From Citrobacter rodentium NBRC 105723 = DSM 16636 (GTDB lineage: Bacteria > Pseudomonadota > Gammaproteobacteria > Enterobacterales > Enterobacteriaceae), in the NCBI RefSeq assembly GCF_021278985.1, contig NZ_CP082833.1, forward strand, positions 1,302,001 through 1,366,000: a stretch of 64,000 nt of DNA, given 5' to 3'. Every line of letters starts with the position of its first letter. The first letter of the stretch is position 1. A program made the translations under genes and the position numbers. The notes below the pieces were generated by a model that worked only from the letters and a program-made list of their open reading frames with translations, did not search any database and was not told the DNA's origin. Below are positions 61,688-64,000 of this stretch, piece by piece.

Positions 61688-63577
61688 TTATGCGCTGCGG
61701 CGCAGCATTCCCTGTTTTTTCAGCCATACCAGCAGAATAGAGATCGCCGCAGGCGTCACCCCAGAGATACGCGAAGCCTGGCCGATAGAAACCGGTTTAT
61801 GATCGTTGAGCTTGGCGATCACTTCGTTCGACAGTCCGGAAACCTGGCGGTAGTCCAGCGTTGCCGGCAACAGCGTATTCTCGTTGCGCTGTTGTTTTTC
61901 GATCTCATCCTGCTGACGGGCGATATAACCTTCGTACTTCACCTGAATTTCGACCTGTTCAGCGGCCTGAGCGTCGGCAAGCGCAGGCGCAAACGGCGAC
62001 AGCGCGGTGAGCTGCGCATAGGTCATTTCCGGGCGACGCAGCAGATCTTCACCGCTGGCTTCACGGGAAAGCGGCGCGGTAAGGTGAGCGTTGACTTCCA
62101 CCGCAGTTTCCGCCGTCGGCGTAATCCACGTCGATTTCAGCCGCTGGCGTTCGCGTTCGATATTCTCCAGCTTCTCGTTGAAACGCGCCCAGCGCTCATC
62201 ATCCACCAGCCCCAGCTCACGCCCCATTTCAGTCAGACGCAGATCGGCGTTATCTTCACGCAGCATCAGGCGATATTCGGCGCGGGAGGTAAACATGCGG
62301 TACGGCTCTTTGGTGCCCAGCGTACAGAGATCGTCCACCAGCACGCCGAGATAGGCCTGGGAGCGCGCGGGCGCCCAACCCTCTTTGTCCGCAGACAGGC
62401 GTGCGGCATTCAGACCGGCAAGCAGACCCTGCGCGGCCGCCTCTTCGTATCCTGTGGTGCCGTTAATTTGTCCGGCAAAGAACAGGCCGTGGATAAATTT
62501 GCTTTCCAGCGTCGGTTTCAGGTCGCGCGGATCGAAGAAGTCATACTCAATGGCATAGCCCGGACGCACGATTTTCGCGTTTTCCATGCCCTGCATTGAG
62601 CGGACGATCTGCATCTGCACGTCAAACGGCAGACTGGTGGAGATGCCGTTCGGGTAGATTTCGTTGGAAGTCAGCCCTTCCGGCTCGAGGAAGATCTGAT
62701 GCTGGTTACGATCGGCAAAGCGCATCACTTTGTCTTCGATCGACGGGCAGTAACGCGGGCCGATCCCTTCGATCACCCCGGCGTACATCGGGCTGCGATC
62801 GAGGTTATTACGGATCACGTCATGGGTTTTCTCGTTCGTGTAGGTGATATAGCACGGCACCTGCTGCGGGTGCTGCGCCGCATTACCCATAAACGAGAAA
62901 ACCGGCATCGGGTTGTCGCCATGCTGCTGAGCCAGCACGCTGAAATCGATAGTGCGCGCGTCAATACGCGGCGGCGTACCGGTTTTGAGGCGGCTTACGC
63001 GCAGCGGTAGTTCACGCAAACGGCGGGAGAGAGGAATGGAGGGCGGATCGCCGGCGCGGCCGCCGCTGTAGTTATCCAGACCAATATGAATTTTGCCGTC
63101 AAGGAAGGTCCCGACGGTAAGCACAACGGCTTTCGCGCGGAACTTTAGCCCCATCTGAGTGACGGCGCCCACGACACGATCGTTCTCGACAATCAGATCT
63201 TCCACCGCCTGCTGGAAGATCATCAGGTTCGGCTGATTTTCCAGCGCGGTACGGACCGCCTGGCGATACAGCACGCGATCCGCCTGGGCGCGGGTGGCGC
63301 GAACAGCTGGACCTTTGCTGGCGTTTAGTATCCTGAACTGGATCCCCGCCTGGTCGATCGCCTTCGCCATCAGTCCGCCGAGCGCATCCACTTCTTTTAC
63401 CAGATGTCCCTTCCCAATACCGCCAATCGCCGGGTTGCAGCTCATCTGCCCCAGCGTATCGATATTGTGTGTCAAAAGCAGGGTTTGTTGACCCATACGC
63501 GCTGCGGCCATCGCGGCCTCAGTGCCTGCATGACCCCCGCCAATGATGATGACGTCAAAAGGATCCGGATAAAACAT
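61688..63577 (-). CDS. mnmG: tRNA modification enzyme MnmG (GidA)
   Basis: This 629-residue FAD enzyme is the partner of MnmE in wobble-uridine cmnm5 modification. The FAD-binding start is VIIIGGGHAGTEAAMAAARMG; conserved blocks MSCNPAIGGIGKGHLVKE and GLFFAGQINGTTGYEEAAAQG are present. Its promoter faces away from oriC, and transcription of this gene is known in E. coli to help origin opening. Confidence 0.98.
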   Translation of the reverse strand: MFYPDPFDVIIIGGGHAGTEAAMAAARMGQQTLLLTHNIDTLGQMSCNPAIGGIGKGHLVKEVDALGGLMAKAIDQAGIQFRILNASKGPAVRATRAQADRVLYRQAVRTALENQPNLMIFQQAVEDLIVENDRVVGAVTQMGLKFRAKAVVLTVGTFLDGKIHIGLDNYSGGRAGDPPSIPLSRRLRELPLRVSRLKTGTPPRIDARTIDFSVLAQQHGDNPMPVFSFMGNAAQHPQQVPCYITYTNEKTHDVIRNNLDRSPMYAGVIEGIGPRYCPSIEDKVMRFADRNQHQIFLEPEGLTSNEIYPNGISTSLPFDVQMQIVRSMQGMENAKIVRPGYAIEYDFFDPRDLKPTLESKFIHGLFFAGQINGTTGYEEAAAQGLLAGLNAARLSADKEGWAPARSQAYLGVLVDDLCTLGTKEPYRMFTSRAEYRLMLREDNADLRLTEMGRELGLVDDERWARFNEKLENIERERQRLKSTWITPTAETAVEVNAHLTAPLSREASGEDLLRRPEMTYAQLTALSPFAPALADAQAAEQVEIQVKYEGYIARQQDEIEKQQRNENTLLPATLDYRQVSGLSNEVIAKLNDHKPVSIGQASRISGVTPAAISILLVWLKKQGMLRRSA

Positions 63578-63664
63578 GGTTATTGCCTCGCATAACGCGG
63601 TATGAAAATGGATTGAAGCCCGGGCGGTGGATTCTACTCAACTTTAGTCGATGGAGAAAGACCC

Positions 63665-63960
63665 GGGATCCTGGGTATTAAAAAGAAGATCTTTTTATTT
63701 AGAGATCTGTTCTATTGTGATCTCTTATTAGGATCGCGACAGGGTGTGGATAAGCCGGATCCTGCTAATAAGATCAATACATTGGTAAGGATCATTAGCT
63801 GTGAATGATCGGTGATCCTGCTCCGTATAAGCTGGGATCAGAATGCGGGGTTATGCACAACTCAAAAACTGAACAACGGTTATTCTTTGGATAACTACCG
63901 GTTGATCCAAGCTTCTTACCAGAGTTATCCACACTCGATCGCACGATCTTTACACTTATT
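63665..63960. other. oriC: Chromosomal replication origin oriC
   Basis: AT-rich 13-mers for DNA unwinding lie at 63688-63700 (GATCTTTTTATTT), 63704-63716 (GATCTGTTCTATT) and 63719-63731 (GATCTCTTATTAG). DnaA boxes: R1 TGTGGATAA 63745-63753, R2 TTATGCACA 63851-63859, R3 TTTGGATAA 63886-63894, R4 TTATCCACA 63925-63933. Fifteen GATC sites between 63660 and 64000 allow SeqA sequestration. Order and spacing match E. coli oriC. The expected neighbour mioC lies outside the window. Confidence 0.97.
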
Positions 63961-64000
63961 TGAGTAAATTAATCCACGATCCCAGCCAGGCTTCCGCCGG

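Overview
The window is a 64 kb stretch of enterobacterial chromosome on the left side of the replication origin, and oriC itself lies at the right edge. Gene order and protein sequences follow the E. coli/Salmonella/Citrobacter backbone closely: emrD, the yid genes, ibpAB, dgo, gyrB-recF-dnaN-dnaA, rpmH-rnpA-yidD-yidC-mnmE, yieEFGH, phoU-pstBACS, glmS-glmU, atpCDGAHFEBI, rsmG-mnmG, oriC. Salmonella or a close relative (Citrobacter group) is most likely. Reasons are: dsdCXA sits next to emrD, mnmE is not followed by tnaCAB, an alpha-glucoside PTS operon is intact where K-12 has fragments, and an ERIC-like element separates dnaN from recF. The species is inferred, not proven.

Layout. 1-4.6 kb: end of emrD and the D-serine detoxification locus dsdC/dsdXA. 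4.6-11.3 kb: a sulfatase locus with a radical-SAM maturase (yidF), DUF202 membrane proteins (yidG, yidH), yidI, a Cys-type sulfatase (yidJ), an Na+/solute symporter (yidK) and an AraC regulator (yidL). 11.3-16 kb: an alpha-glucoside PTS and family GH4 6-phospho-alpha-glucosidase operon, with two tandem paralogous GntR regulators opposite. 16-21.8 kb: yidE, heat-shock genes ibpAB with a sigma-32 promoter and RNA thermometers, yidQ, yidR, cbrA. 21.7-26.6 kb: the D-galactonate operon dgoRKADT with palindromic operators. 26.8-34 kb: yidA and the gyrB-recF-dnaN-dnaA replication cluster. 34-38.5 kb: rpmH-rnpA-yidD-yidC and mnmE. 38.5-39.5 kb: a short AT-richer accessory patch with one unrecognised 177-residue protein. 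39.5-43.1 kb: yieE, yieF, adeP (yieG), yieH. 43.2-48 kb: the phosphate uptake operon pstSCAB-phoU with two Pho boxes. 48.2-49.6 kb: an intact IS4-family insertion sequence. 49.6-53.1 kb: glmS and glmU. 53.4-60.3 kb: the complete F1Fo ATP synthase operon. 60.9-63.6 kb: rsmG and mnmG. 63.66-64 kb: oriC with three 13-mers, DnaA boxes R1-R4 and about fifteen GATC sites.

Most of the window is conserved core genome. The most notable features are: (1) the 1,430-bp IS4-group element, with 18-bp terminal repeats and an 11-bp target duplication, which has split the stem-loop terminator of glmS at the place where Tn7 normally inserts; (2) an unrecognised protein in the mnmE-yieE interval, a site that is variable between enterics, followed by a strong isolated terminator-like hairpin; (3) the tandem GntR pair; (4) several ERIC/IRU and REP repeats in intergenic gaps, one of which uncouples recF from dnaN. 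No CRISPR array, prophage, tRNA or rRNA gene was seen, and no clearly new multigene system.
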